Positions 12,001 to 22,719 of a DNA stretch of 64,000 nt are shown piece by piece (the stretch's first letter is position 1; every line of letters starts with the position of its first letter). This DNA comes from Eunapius fragilis. Its lineage: Eukaryota; Porifera; Demospongiae; Spongillida; Spongillidae. The notes beneath the pieces are model-generated. The model searched no databases. It saw only the letters and a program-made list of their open reading frames with translations, and was not told the DNA's origin. A program made the translations under genes and the position numbers. The stretch spans positions 3,836,122 through 3,900,121 of the forward strand of contig OY811983.1 of NCBI GenBank assembly GCA_963681505.1, read 5' to 3'.

Positions 12001-13762
12001 TCGTCCAGGTCTTCGTCATGGCAATGCAGACGCCCTTTCAAGGATCCAGTGTAAGCAATGTGGTATGCACAATGGCATTGCCACGCCGTGTTTGTTCCAC
12101 AATGCGTTTGGGGCCGTTAATGGTAACGGTGGTAATTTGTGGTCTGGATCGAATGTGCATTCTGAGGCAGGCCTCTCCGTTTTGCCACTGGAGAACTCTA
12201 AGGAGATGCAGGGGTCTGATGCTGATCTTCGAAGGGTAATTTCCTGGATAGAAAACTCGTCTCCACCAGCTGCTTTGCCAAGTGAGGGCAGTTACACTCT
12301 GCAGACATTGTGGGCACAGTATAAACACCTGGTAGTTCGGGATGGGGTTCTGTTTAGACAGTGGGAAGATGTTCCGGGAAAGGGTTGCAATAAACATCTT
12401 CAGTTGGTAGTACCTCGGAGTTGGATAGGCTCTGTCCTGCAGCAACTTCATAGCTCTCCCAGTGGTGGCCATCTTGGAATGTTCAAGACTTTGGAGAAAG
12501 TCCGTTCCCGTTTTTACTGGCCGGGTCAGCGCCATGACATCGAAGACTGGTGTCGAGCTTGTGAATTGTGTGCGGCACGGAAGTCACCTCCACGGCGCAA
12601 TCGTGCCCCAATGCAGCAGGTGTTGGCTGGTGGCCCATTCCAGCGTGTGGCCATGGACATCCTGGGTCCTCTGCCGCTCACGGATAGAGGGAACAAGTAC
12701 ATTCTAGTGTTAGGGGATTATTTTACAAAATGGGTGGAGTCTTATCCAATACCTAACATGGAAGCAAAAACTATTGCTAACGTGTTTGTTAGTCATTTTG
12801 TCAGCAGGTTTGGAGCCCCTGATGTTCTGCACACCGATCAGGGGAGGAACTTTGAGTCCGCCCTGTTTAAGGAAGTGTGTTTGCTGTTGGGAGTTCAGAA
12901 GACAAGGACTACGCCTTATCACCCGCAATCTGATGGGCTGGTCGAACGCTTTAATCGAACTTTGCTTGATCTCCTTAGCATTGCATCGAGGGAGGATGAA
13001 CAGAATTGGGACCTCTGTATTCCAGCAGTGATGCTAGCCTATCGTACAAGTGTGCAGGAGTCCACTGGGTGTACGCCATATTTCCTCCTCTTCGGACGTG
13101 AGGCCAGGCTGCCGGTGGATGTCATGTTTGGGTTGCCTCCAAATGTTCCACCTCAGCCGGTACACCAATATAGCAAAGATTTGAGAGCTCGACTGGATAC
13201 TGCGTATGAGAGGGTGCGAGAACGGTTAGGTTGGCGGCAGCGCCGTCAGAAGATGGTGTATGACCGCAGACGGACGGGAAGGCCGTATGGGATTGGTGAA
13301 TGGGTTTGGTTGTATTGTCCTGCTGTGCCCAGGGGGAAGTCGGCTAAATTACACTCTTATTGGCAGGGTCCATATAAAGTTGTGAAAGTGTTCAGTAATG
13401 TGTTATACTTGATCCAACACAGGGACTCCACTCGCAAGAAAGTTGTTGTTCATTTTGACAGGTTGAAGCCGTGTGCACGGGGAGGTACATACGAACAAGG
13501 GACAACCGCACCACGTGATGCAGCTGTTTTTTCTGAGGCTGAGGAATCAGATGTATCCGATGCTGAGGAAACTGAAGATGATAACTTGGTGATTGCTCCT
13601 CAAGAGGATAATCTCGAGCCAGAGCGCCAGGAGGAGCAACATGAAGTGGAGCCTCGGGATGATCAGCAGGAACAGCCGCCAGTGGAGCCATTGCCACTTC
13701 TCCGACAGTCGAAAAGATTAAGGAGTCGGCCGGACAGATTTGGAACAAACATTTTTGACTAG
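9059..13762 (+). CDS. gag-pol polyprotein of the Ty3/gypsy element
   Basis: One long frame of about 1567 residues if counted from the ATG at 9059; an in-frame ATG at 9017 overlaps the LTR and is less likely. Domains in order: a gag-like N-terminal region; a CCHC zinc knuckle (CWNCKQKGHIRRNC) near 9797-9840; an aspartic protease with LVDTGSS near 9965-9985; a reverse transcriptase with YLDDIII near 11259-11280; RNase H around 11690-11920; an integrase with an HHCC finger (12440-12580) and DDE core (12650-12960); and a GPY-type module (WQGPYKV) near 13360-13380. Gag and pol share one frame. The acidic, proline-rich tail ends 27 bases before the 3' LTR. Many ORFs in other frames here are shadows. 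Confidence 0.93.
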   Translation: MAEQEERKAVRFSARPPARFAKGADFNLWVKRLELYFREAKVPDNKRGEELVALLEDDAFRVVSQSGFVSGDGVEYEEVKKCLQEQYAPKGVELEWQRKLHSAHQERPETLLEFSGRLRMLADKAYPSWSAERRLEMAREQFIHGVISPSVQMRLLRKQPESLEAALALASQWESVELAQQSLRGEKQGSGASLAVSGERDLVQGALRANTVEELALQVQQLSQEISKLSSREVGEKRSAPKRVPVCWNCKQKGHIRRNCPQRKERNVSPKEIGKDRSVKYTSAVACTLILQGMVGGRPTRMLVDTGSSVTLVHEKVWNDISQDRKLLTPQCPVMAVNGDSLSLCGQIDLDLMVGKHVRTHTVLVVREMTQECLLGTDFLEQYGCVVDLGRRTMIMLGETIPLDTLYGSCISTCHVFVQETAVVPPYHEMRLQVQLEGAKTDGDYVGLFQPKAEMSTQRGLLFACSVSPVHDGKAVVQLVNPSAVPVTLHCKEKVGQVSPWDGREGANMVEPALGTRLPARSTEAIGKAVGELMGDTSGLSREECAKLKTILHHFSDVISVGDGDLGRTNVLRHTINSGDTPPVHQPARRLPFHQRDVVQKMIQGMLQQGIIEPSGGAWASPIVLVRKKDGSYRFCVDFRRLNSVTKKDVHPLPRIDDALDTLSGSKWFSTLDLASGYWQVEMDPADKEKTAFITPFGLHQFRVMPFGLTNAPSTFQRLMSMVLAGLSWVTCLVYLDDIIIFSRTVEEHLQRLTEVLQRLKEAGLKIKPSKCHLLCKSVRYLGYVVSEKGIAADADKIKCVENWPTPTDHESLRQFLGFASYYRKFIRNFADTAAPLHALTEKSKPWHWTELCDKAFVALKGKLASPPILSFPQFDRTFVVDADASQEGVGAVLSHLDDGRVIAYASRVLTKAECQYCATRRELLALVWSVRQFRAYLWGRRFIVRTDHSALRWLRSFKDPQGQVARWLEILAEFDFDVIHRPGLRHGNADALSRIQCKQCGMHNGIATPCLFHNAFGAVNGNGGNLWSGSNVHSEAGLSVLPLENSKEMQGSDADLRRVISWIENSSPPAALPSEGSYTLQTLWAQYKHLVVRDGVLFRQWEDVPGKGCNKHLQLVVPRSWIGSVLQQLHSSPSGGHLGMFKTLEKVRSRFYWPGQRHDIEDWCRACELCAARKSPPRRNRAPMQQVLAGGPFQRVAMDILGPLPLTDRGNKYILVLGDYFTKWVESYPIPNMEAKTIANVFVSHFVSRFGAPDVLHTDQGRNFESALFKEVCLLLGVQKTRTTPYHPQSDGLVERFNRTLLDLLSIASREDEQNWDLCIPAVMLAYRTSVQESTGCTPYFLLFGREARLPVDVMFGLPPNVPPQPVHQYSKDLRARLDTAYERVRERLGWRQRRQKMVYDRRRTGRPYGIGEWVWLYCPAVPRGKSAKLHSYWQGPYKVVKVFSNVLYLIQHRDSTRKKVVVHFDRLKPCARGGTYEQGTTAPRDAAVFSEAEESDVSDAEETEDDNLVIAPQEDNLEPERQEEQHEVEPRDDQQEQPPVEPLPLLRQSKRLRSRPDRFGTNIFD

Positions 13763-13774
13763 AGACAGATTCAC

Positions 13775-13789
13775 TAGGAGGGGGGATAG
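13775..13789 (+). promoter_or_regulatory. polypurine tract
   Basis: A purine run with a block of seven G lies immediately before the 3' LTR, in the normal place for plus-strand priming. Confidence 0.75.
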
Positions 13790-13902
13790 TGTAGCGCATG
13801 CGCTATAGCTGCTCTTATTATGGACATGCGCAGTGTTTACACCTGAGGGTATTTAATGGCGTGCTGTACGATCTTATTTGATTAAACACTTGGATTGCTA
13901 CA
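13790..13902 (+). repeat. 3' LTR (113 bp)
   Basis: Identical to the 5' LTR at 8912-9024. Followed by the duplicated ATAC. Confidence 0.95.
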
Positions 13903-14045
13903 ATACCATAAATATGCATGATGGTCCGGGAGGTCGCGAGCGAACACAGTGCAATTAGAGGTTTCGTAACATCGGGCTGTTTTGTGTTCACTGATAATAA
14001 CATAACTCGACCAAACATACGATCAAGCGAATCATGCAGCACATT
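13903..14045 (-). repeat. partial third copy of the PLAC8 upstream segment
   Basis: On the minus strand this aligns with the sequences upstream of both PLAC8 copies (8600-8700 and 34085-34200): CCCGATGTTA, CTAATTGCA..GTGTTC and CGCGA.CTCC blocks in the same order. The coding part is absent. The LTR element inserted within this copy. Confidence 0.6.
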
Positions 14046-14179
14046 GAACATTAAATATAACGTTCAACCTTCACAGATGACGAAACTCGATCATAAAACA
14101 TATCAGTTCACGACGAACGTTAATTATAACATATCTGAACCGTACACGCTATATCCATGCATGTCCTTTTTTCAAGACT

Positions 14180-14345
14180 TCGTACTACACCATTTCTCTA
14201 TGGTGAAATACATTTTGGGGTCTTGCATGTACTTGCTCCGTGCTATAGTATTACAACGTCCGATACCCCACAGGGTTTGAACCCGCCATAACTTTTCGCA
14301 GGACGTAATCATATCGCTTCAAATTCGGTCTGTAGGTCAAGCTAG
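14180..14345. repeat. inverted dispersed repeat, left member
   Basis: Its reverse complement matches 18075-18250: ACCGAATTTGAAGC, AAAGTTATGGCGGGTTCAA, GGTATCGGACGTT and ACCATAGAGA occur in the same order. The pair brackets the hAT transposon. The right member has gained a poly-G run. Confidence 0.65.
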
Positions 14346-14500
14346 AGATCCTGTATACTTATATTGATTTATTTTTACTTCTTCCGTTATGGTGATATAG
14401 CTGTGCAGAGTGATTGCACGGTTTCCGCTCCGATGATAGGCCCCTAGCTGCCTCCCATACATTGAACTACTTAAATCCTTGGCTGCGGGAAACTTTGCAT

Positions 14501-17500
14501 TAGGGGGACCTTTTTTAAAAATTAAAATCGATTATTTCGACTATGAAAAAAAGTCTAATCGATTTATCAGGTTTATTGCAACTTGTAAATCGGTTATTAG
14601 AAACATGCAATCGATTTTGGCGATTAATGCATCATTAATTTGCCAGCGATTACCTAGGTTTTTCAGGTTTATCCGATTTTAATTTAATATTGGCACGTCA
14701 ATCACAGTTACTCAGCCCATATTTTTATAGATGCTACTCATTTTAGTTTATTGGGAAGATGTACATAAGGCGCAAATCAAAGCATCGCACTCTACGACAA
14801 ACATTACGCAATATTGTATGGCTCAACAGCATCCGCCATGAATCCTCTTGCCTCATAACTGATAACGTCAACTTGAAATTATTAAAATCACACTTGCCCG
14901 TTCCACAGCATGCCCCCGAAGAATTCGAAAAAGCGACAAGTATCGGAACCAAAAAAAGCCTGTGAAACCTCATGGCAAACCTGGTGGAATTCAGCGAACG
15001 CCGCTTCACGCTTACGACAAAGCTGCCAACCAGGACTTGTACAATGTTCAGGATATCATCGCCGAACGACAGGAAAAAGGTGTGCCTAAGTATTTGGTGC
15101 GCTGGGAAGGATTCGGGCCTGAAGATGACACCTGGGAACCAATAGAACACTTAGCTGGTGCAGAGGAGTACATAGCGCGTTTCGTTGAGGAGCGTAATGC
15201 GGCAGCCAAGCGATCTGAGGAAGAACATGCAGCAAAACGAGCTAAGAGACGTGAATGTGCAGAGCAGCAATCATCTCAACCTGCTGATAATGATGTACCT
15301 GGGGGATCTCGTTCTGAGCCTGGAGAACCTGAGACTATTAAACGTAAAACTTCATGGGTCTGGCAAGCTTTTGACTATCTCCCTCCTTGCGATGATAAAC
15401 AGAAGGCTGACAAACCTCGGTACAAATGTCTGCTATCCTTGGACAATGGTGCAAAATGTGACACTGTATTGGTTTATTGTGGAGGTACAACTAATATGGC
15501 AACCCATCTCCGAACAAGGCACAGCAAATATGTCCTTGAGCATGATATGAAAAGCCAGACAAATTAAACACATTGAAAGTAGACACTGACAAAAATACAC
15601 TTCTTATGGGGAACATGGCAAAATGGACACCAGAGAGGCGACACCTACTGTGTCGGAAGATTGCATACTGGCTTGTTAAGCGAAATCGGCCTTTAACCTT
15701 AGTAGAGCGTGACACAGAACTGCGAGATGCATGTCTTCCTCGAACTTAGTGGTGGACGCTTTGATGGTTACAGTCACCATGAAATCCAGAAGCACTTGCT
15801 GCAGATGGTTGCTGTTGGTACAAAATGTTTAAAGCAACAGATAAGTGATTTGGTGCATGATGGTCTCCAGTTGGCACTTGCTGCAGACTTGTGGTCTGAT
15901 GGAACTGATTGTGCCCTGCTCGGTGTTTTCCTGTATTGGATTGACAAAGAGTGGGTTATGCATGAAGAAATGGCAGGATGTGTACCGTTTCATGGTATGC
16001 GCCACACTGGTGAGAACATACGCAAAGAAACAGAGGCATTGATGAAATCCCTAGACACCACATTGGATAGCGTTTTTGCTAGAGTGTGTGACAATGGTTC
16101 CAATATGAAAAAGGCTCTGGAAGTCCTAAAGGGCCTTTTCTGCTCAGCACATACCTTGGAGCGTTCTGTCCTGGTGTATACTGAATCACCTGGTGTGAAG
16201 GAAACCATTGGCAGGACAAAGGCTATCACTAGTTTCTTCCATCGCTCTCCATTAGCCATGGCAGAGATGCTGAAGATCCAAGTGACCAACAGTAATCCAG
16301 GCACTAGTACACACAAACCACCTAGTACAGGGAATGCAACCCGCTGGCATTTCACTCATGATGCTCTCAACTGGTATAGGATGCACCAGCAGACAGTGCA
16401 GATGTTTGATGTGACAAACTGGGGGGGTGAAGGATACAAAGAGCACAAGCTAGATTATGATGACTGGCAAGCAATACAACAAACAGTAGCTGTCCTAGAC
16501 CCATCTGCAAAAATGACAAACCTCATAGAAGGTACCAAGTACCCCACCTTGCCACTTGTCCTCCCCATGATCACCCATGTCATTCACCATGCTGCAAAGC
16601 CCTATCTGAGCAAGCCCTGGGACAAAAGAGATACATTTGATGACTTCACACCAAATGTGCAATTTGCTCGGGCAGCATTTTTTGCAGATCTCCGAGACAG
16701 ATGGGTGGATAACTTGAGCCCAGATGTAAGGCGCTTATTAGTGATTTCTACTCTCCTTGATCCACGATTTAAGTCCTTTGATTTCCCTTTACACGGAGGA
16801 AGGGTTTGTGCTTTGAGGCTTCTAGTGCGGAGTGGCGTATATATGGAAAGGAGTTGGCAGTGTGGCTATTCCTCCCATTATTGCGACTTCCAAAGTGCCG
16901 GTGGATTGTTTGAGTGCCTTTTTTTCGGAAGATGAAGCTGAAGCTGAAGCTACTGACAGCACTGATACTGAAAAATACATGGCGGAAGATGAACTGGAAG
17001 CGTACCTGGTGTGTCCTGATGAGGCAAAGGAAACTGATATCTTGATGTGGTGGAAAACAAAAAGCACTTGGCCTAAGCTGCAACTGATGGCAAGGCAGTA
17101 TCTTGCAGTTCCTGCAACTTCAGCTGGGGTGGAACGTCTGTTTAGCAAGGCAAGCCTCGCACATGGTGATTTAGCTAAAGCCATGAAGGAGGAAGCGTTA
17201 AGCTTTGCCTTATTTGCATCCTACAACTATGCCCCTTCAATGTATGAAGGTTTTCAAATGTAGGAAATTGCTAATGACCAGTTTAGTGTTTATTTGCTTG
17301 TATCAACACTTTGTTAACTTGTGATCTTAAATGCACACTGCAGAGAATGGAATGGTCTAGCGCGAGCGTGCGGGTATATAAAAAGTTCTGATCGAGCTAT
17401 ATTCTATTGTGCCGTGCGCGTGCACCCATGCATGCGCATGAAAACATGCACAGGGCCCGGAGAGTATTTTGAAAGGAGAGCAATGTTAATTTGATTACGT

Positions 17501-17782
17501 CAACAGACTGGCCGTTATAGTTAGTAAACTATTGCCGTATATCTGGGAAAAGCGAAGGGTGCCAGCATAAAAAGGTAATTGATTTCCTACCGATTTTCTG
17601 CATATGAAGGAAACGAATATCGACTAATCGCGCGCGACTAAGAAAAACAGAATCGGTTTTTTTCGACTACAGGAAAGTCTGAAATCGGTAACCTGCTACT
17701 CTACTAAGTGCATAGTCGACCGAATAGGTAATCGCGAATAACCGGTTAACCTACAAAACCTGAAAACCGGTTACACACCCTA
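14501..17782 (+). mobile_element. hAT DNA transposon with chromodomain and BED finger
   Basis: A 3282 bp element with hAT-like ends (TAGGGGGAC at the left, ACACACCCTA at the right) flanked by an exact 8 bp duplication CTTTGCAT at 14493-14500 and 17783-17790. Eight-base duplications are diagnostic of hAT. The subterminal regions are rich in AATCGATT- and ACCGGTT-like motifs, possible transposase-binding sites. The coding region on the plus strand is broken. Confidence 0.9.
14910..17263 (+). pseudogene. hAT transposase, chromodomain-BED-transposase-dimerisation, frameshifted
   Basis: A likely start is the ATG at 14910 (MPPKNSKKRQ), after which the frame changes in an A run near 14951-14957. 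The frame at 14962-15567 encodes a chromodomain (YNVQDIIAERQ, YLVRWEGF, DTWEPIEHL; about 15040-15190). It also encodes a BED-type zinc finger (SWVWQAF..YKC..C..HLRTRHSKY; about 15355-15530). The hAT core follows in other frames: 15575-15745, then 15709-16935 with LAADLWSDGTD, CDNGSNMKKAL and the LLDPRFKSF signature. The C-terminal dimerisation domain (WPKLQLMARQYLAVPATSAG and VERLF) is in the frame ending at 17263. At least three frame changes make this copy inactive, yet its ends are crisp, so the damage is modest and recent or the copy was mobilised in trans. Neighbours are unrelated repeats. Confidence 0.85.
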
Positions 17783-17883
17783 CTTTGCATATATATATAG
17801 CTATATATATCAATAATGAACAGAACAAATCAATTACATTTACTGTTTTCTTAGTGTCCTGACGAATGAAGGAGCTCATTTAA

Positions 17884-18010
17884 AAGCGAAGAGTCAGTGA
17901 GGTTCAGGCAGGGAGGAGCCTTCTGTCACCAGAGAGTCCTGAGCAAGTCCTTGTGGAGGAAATCAGAACCTTGGGAAGTGAAGAAAAAAAGAAGATACTG
18001 GCTGATGCAG
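17884..18010 (+). CDS. possible lone exon, unrecognised
   Basis: An open stretch of 42 codons, rich in Glu and Lys, ends in a good donor (GCAG/GTATTA). It lies just outside the hAT right end. The protein is not recognised, and no partner exon is seen nearby. It may be a transposon fragment. Confidence 0.2.
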
Positions 18011-18074
18011 GTATTACTCTAGATTCTAGATATAGATGCAAAAATCGGGCTTGCCATGAAAGCTGCACTATGTA

Positions 18075-18142
18075 TGCCTAAAACCGAATTTGAAGCAATT
18101 CAGTTAATTACCCTACCGAAAGTTATGGCGGGTTCAACCCCT

Positions 18143-18175
<33 letters not shown>

Positions 18176-18250
18176 ATCGGACGTTAATTGTACTACTGGT
18201 CCAGAGCAAGAATAAATGTATTGTATACCATAGAGATTTAGACATGCACT
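18075..18250. repeat. inverted dispersed repeat, right member
   Basis: Inverted partner of 14180-14345. It contains a ~30 nt poly-G run at about 18145-18174 that the partner lacks. Confidence 0.65.
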
Positions 18251-18289
18251 AGTACTCATTGAATGACCATTCCTCCTAGTTTCACAGGC

Positions 18290-20970
18290 ATGTCACCTAC
18301 CCATGTTGGTCCATTCAGTCAACCATAATGGGCCATTGGTGAGTGTGCCTATACATTGTACATCAACCCCTCTTGGTCCGCAGGATTGTCCTTTCCTGAG
18401 TAAAGCCTCCAATATTTGACAGAATTTAACTGGTGGATCTCTCGTACACGATTCCCCACAAACTGACGCCATCATTCCTTGTCAGTTCAGGATTCGATGG
18501 TGGCCAAGAGTCTAGATACCTGAAGTGCACCCAGTAGCTCTAGACGAGGAATACTGTGGTCTTGCATTGGAGAAGCTCTAGCCTTCACTGCAATAAGTCT
18601 CGCATAAAGGCAGACATACTTCCTGCCGATTTATCGCTTGCAACTCAAATGAATATGCGTAAAAACTCCGTAAAACTTTAGTTTACTGAATTTTCACCCG
18701 TATTCATTTGAGTTGCAGGCGATAAATTGGCAGGAAGTCGACCCGTGTATGTCGGCCTTAACCTCCACTGACAGTCTGTACCCAAAGGTATACACAACTG
18801 CTGCATAATAAGCTTGAAGTGAAGCGTGACAGAATCCAATCATGCAGGCTACAGGATCTCCACTTCTCCGTAAGTAACAACGTCAAACCTGCTTCAAGTC
18901 GTTTATCAGCATAACATCCTACAGTAGTTCACCTGTAAATGGCTCACTCATCCAAGGCTATTGTACTGATGCAAAGTTTCTGGAATAGCATCTTGAAGAG
19001 GACAGTGAATGGTGACAGGAGCCCAAGAGGGTCATAGGAGTAGAGCTACGGCGCCGAAGGCGCCTCGTTCACTCCAAGATGTTATTAAGGATAGGGGAGT
19101 TAGTAAGTTTCAATGAAGAGTGTCGGGAGGGAGGGACGGGTGCAATTCGGGTGCAATTTGAGGGTGGATTCGGAGAGGGGGTGAAAAGTTGAAGGGCTTA
19201 GCGGGCCTTCGTCCTTCCCCCCCCCCCCCCCCCCCCCCCCCAAAAAAATAAACCCAAAGCCAGAAACCCAAACAATATCGCATCGCTGCTCTTGTTAGAA
19301 TCTGTACACATCAATGATGCCCTGCTTGGTATATAGGCTCCACCCCATGCGCTGCTTCATAGATATGATGAATGTCAAAGGATAGCAGATCAAGGTACAG
19401 TCCCACTGGACCCCATGCACCTTCTCGCCACTCAGATTGAAATGGCAGCCACCTAGTGTGTTCCTCACACAGGATTCATCATCAGCTGTGGCGTTGTAGC
19501 TTCTGGTCACATGGAGCTAGATCAGCACCCTGGCACTCCTGCATATCTCTCCGCTATTGCAGTTCTGCCTTGGTGCGCGGCGGAACTTGCGAAGATTGAA
19601 GGCTCGATCTGTCTACTAACCAATTAACATTTGGCCTTCTTGTTTAAGTCATGTTCATTGCAGGTGCCAGATGTGCATGACATCATCCACATAAAAAGAC
19701 CGCTCAAACTTCTAAGAACTGCTGATCACTTCCTTGTAACCGTCCATGTGGTGCTGGATGGTTGCGTTTAAGAGGAAAGGACTTGAGGAGACACCAAACA
19801 CTATTTTTGAACACTTCAACACCTTGATCCTTGGCAGCTCAGAGTTGACGTCGTCCAACCACAGAAACCTTAGGATATCCTAGCTTGTTCTCATCAGCAT
19901 CATCAGCAACAGAGACCATCAGAAAGGCCTCTTCTATGTCTGCTATCAAGCCTACTGGATATATCCGGAAACATACCAAATTTATAATATGTCCGCATGC
20001 AATTCGAAGAATGGTCCAGCGTATAAAGGCAATTGTTCAAAGAAGGTCCAGTTGATCATAAACAATCCGGAGCTTGGCCATATAGATTTATCTTCTCGGA
20101 TGAATCCGTGATAAGGCAGATGGTGTATAGCTTGCTGGTCTTCACCGAGGTCCATGGATCTTCCACTATCTTTACAATTGCATGCCCAGGTGATTTTATC
20201 TTGAATTATGTTGTCATATTCACGGAGGATGTGCGGAGATTGTCTGAAGCCTCTTGATTAAACCAAAAAGTCTAGTCTGGCACAAGTTGAAGTTGTCGGG
20301 CAATGCGAGATGCTAATTCTTCTATACAAATTACGTATCTACGTACCATCTCGGAACACAATGTTCTGTGTAAACTTCCACGTATACAGATGACTCTTCA
20401 GCCTTGCTTCCAGATCCCGGAACTTCTTGAGCTAGTGTATCATCCAAAGTTGCATCGGCATGCACAGCCAATCATAGAAGCTTCTGCCTTCAGTATGTTA
20501 GTAGACTCATTGAGGTAGACTTGCAAGACAACCCGATAGCTGGCAGCTTAGTCTCAATGGCTGTGGGCCCATTTCCTTCCCGTGTTCTTCCAGCTAGTTA
20601 CCATCGACCAGTAAAGGTCTGCACCAATAATTATGCCCACATCCAAGCGGCTCTCAGTGTCACTGCAGTCTGCTAAGCTAGTCCAGCCAGCAAACACAGT
20701 AAGGATATACCGTCTTAACTTATACCTATATAGGTTCCTTGAAAATAGGCTCGAAAATGGTTGGGACAGCAAGCAAAGGCATTGTCATCTCATCTCCTCC
20801 TTTCGTTCTGACACATACATTGACGAAGCATTGCGAGAAATTTCGGACGCTCATGTGCAATTCCTGCATGGCCATATTTGCAACGCCCGTCACATGTCCC
20901 GCGTATACGCGTCCATAGAAATGTATGTAGTACCATAAATCAGGGAAACGCACTAGATAAGGATCCATTA
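18290..20970 (-). mobile_element. BEL/Pao retrotransposon fossil, pol region
   Basis: On the minus strand, scattered short frames recall BEL/Pao pol. There is a protease-like stretch (LDVGIIIGADLYW) near 20640-20660. Reverse-transcriptase pieces lie around 19690-20240, including VFGVSSSPFLLNATIQHH and YVDDVMH. A later fragment with LTNGPLWL sits near 18320-18350. The element is heavily broken and old. No LTRs were identified. A palindromic MITE at 18606-18760 and a C tract near 19218-19240 have been added within it. Confidence 0.7.
18606..18760. mobile_element. palindromic MITE (~155 bp)
   Basis: Arms of about 60 bases are inverted copies: AAGGC.GACATAC at the ends, then CTTCCTGCC.ATTTATCGC and TGCAACTCAAATGAATA. 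The spacer around 18660-18700 is unpaired. It lies within the BEL/Pao fossil. Confidence 0.7.
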
Positions 20971-22719
20971 AGTCCCATGATAGATAACATCATAACCTAT
21001 CACTCTGCCGGGCTGATGTAATTTTCAGCCTCTACTACTAGCTTCCTCATAAGGATTAGTACTCGGCCTCCATAGAGATGTACTGTATGTAACATTGCTT
21101 TTTTATAATCTTTTTGCTCACATTTGAAGATAGGAGGTATTGCATCCATCATTCAGATGATATTAACACGATCAAATTAAGCAATTAACTTTCAACCAGG
21201 TTCTAATGCCCGTATAGGCTTCTTCCCAGGGACACTTTTGGTCATTAGGGTACTTATAGTTGAAATCTTTTTTTAAAAATACGTGCTGGCAGTAACGATC
21301 ACGACAGCACGCATATTTGGTATGCCCTTTGTTTGAGTATGAATGCATGTTTTTGGTTCGATACTTAGGACTGAGCTATATGGTTTGATTGGTTGCTGAT
21401 ATATACAGAGGTCAAAAAAAGTCCAAAGAGCCTAGACCATATAGTGTGTCAAACGCGGAGTACAGTAGTCTGGGGAGATGTTGCCATAGATAACCGCTTC
21501 CAGTAGCTAGGCTAAGGAGATATAGAAAATCGCTGTCAGCTCCTAGATGAAACTGACGCGGAGGAGATCACGTGCTACCTACATCCGCCACGATGGAACA
21601 CAATCACCATCACCTTCTCGCTGTCTGTAGGAAAACTGACATTCTCCCACCCACTAAGATAGTCAGGGAGGTTCTTGTTGAATGAGCTAGGTGTCTTGAG
21701 ATGCAGCTGACACCTGTTTCGATCATCTCTGCATGTGCATGGGGCCTTAATTTGACGGATCGAAGGTGCCACCAAATACTGATGTGCATTGAGGAGGTAT
21801 TTATGCTACTACTTATGAAACTTAAATCATTTAGATGCAAACTTCCACGGGTAATCATTTTTTGTACAAAGTGACCAGGAATGTTTAATAACTATATGCA
21901 CTTCTTTTATTCACTGCATGAGGGAGGAATTTACAGAGCCTGTAGCAGCACCCAATCTGCTTATGTTTCGATTGGTAGATATGTATACAGATGCAACCCG
22001 TAAAAAAAAAAAACTCAAGTGTGACCTATGATATGATGGACTGGTTTTATATATTGAGAACAACTCACGTGGAGCTGTTCTTTTATTATGATATTATATC
22101 TTAGGAGGGGTCGACAATATGTTTGACACTTCAAGAGTACATACCTACACACCAGGTATGTGCCATTTTTACAACTGCCAGTGGCATCTAGAAGGATTCT
22201 ATTTCAAAGTCACATATAACGAGCACTAGTTGTATATGTTCCTCATGGTTGGCCGAATGCATGCATAATTGCGAGAATTCATCGGACGGTAGAACAACCG
22301 GCCACCTGGTTGTTTAACGGGACAGGCACAACTATATATCCAGTTGATCAACCAGCTAGCCGGTTGTTTAACGGGACATACACAACTATCCAATTGAAGG
22401 AGAGCTGCATACTATGATGTAACAAGGCATAAACTTCCCAAACTACTCACACATGAAATAATAACTTAACCATGCATCCATTACATTTACAGAAAAACGA
22501 TCCTACTATCAGTTTACAATTAAACGGCCTTTATGCATAGCGCATTTATGCATGTATTTATTTTTAGCCGTAATTTTTGGCCCATTGGGAAGTAATTCAT
22601 GCCTTGGTGCCCCATTGTCACTGGAAGCAGAATTGTTACAGGGGTGATAGCCTGCAGTGCATGCATTATAAAACCATGTGATTATTATTCCACTCATGCA
22701 TGCAGTGTGATTTAATATC
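20971..22719. other. no gene recognised; short tandem motif
   Basis: No convincing gene. Near 22298-22390 the motif CCGGTTGTTTAACGGGACA with a following ACAACTAT occurs about twice, possibly a worn transposon end. ORFs at 21575-21858 are not recognised. Confidence 0.4.

Larger units (their letters stand above)
8912..13902 (+). mobile_element. Ty3/gypsy LTR retrotransposon, looks whole
   Basis: A 4991 bp element bounded by two identical 113 bp LTRs (TGTAGCGC...GCTACA) and a 4 bp direct duplication ATAC at 8908-8911 and 13903-13906. A primer-binding site and a purine tract are in place. A single gag-pol frame fills the interior. Identical LTRs point to a recent insertion. No breaks were noticed. 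It sits inside a partial copy of the PLAC8 upstream segment. Confidence 0.95.

Noticed and set aside
12038-13799. Long ORFs in other frames and on the other strand within gag-pol
   Set aside because: They are shadows of the 1567-residue pol frame and lack domain signals.
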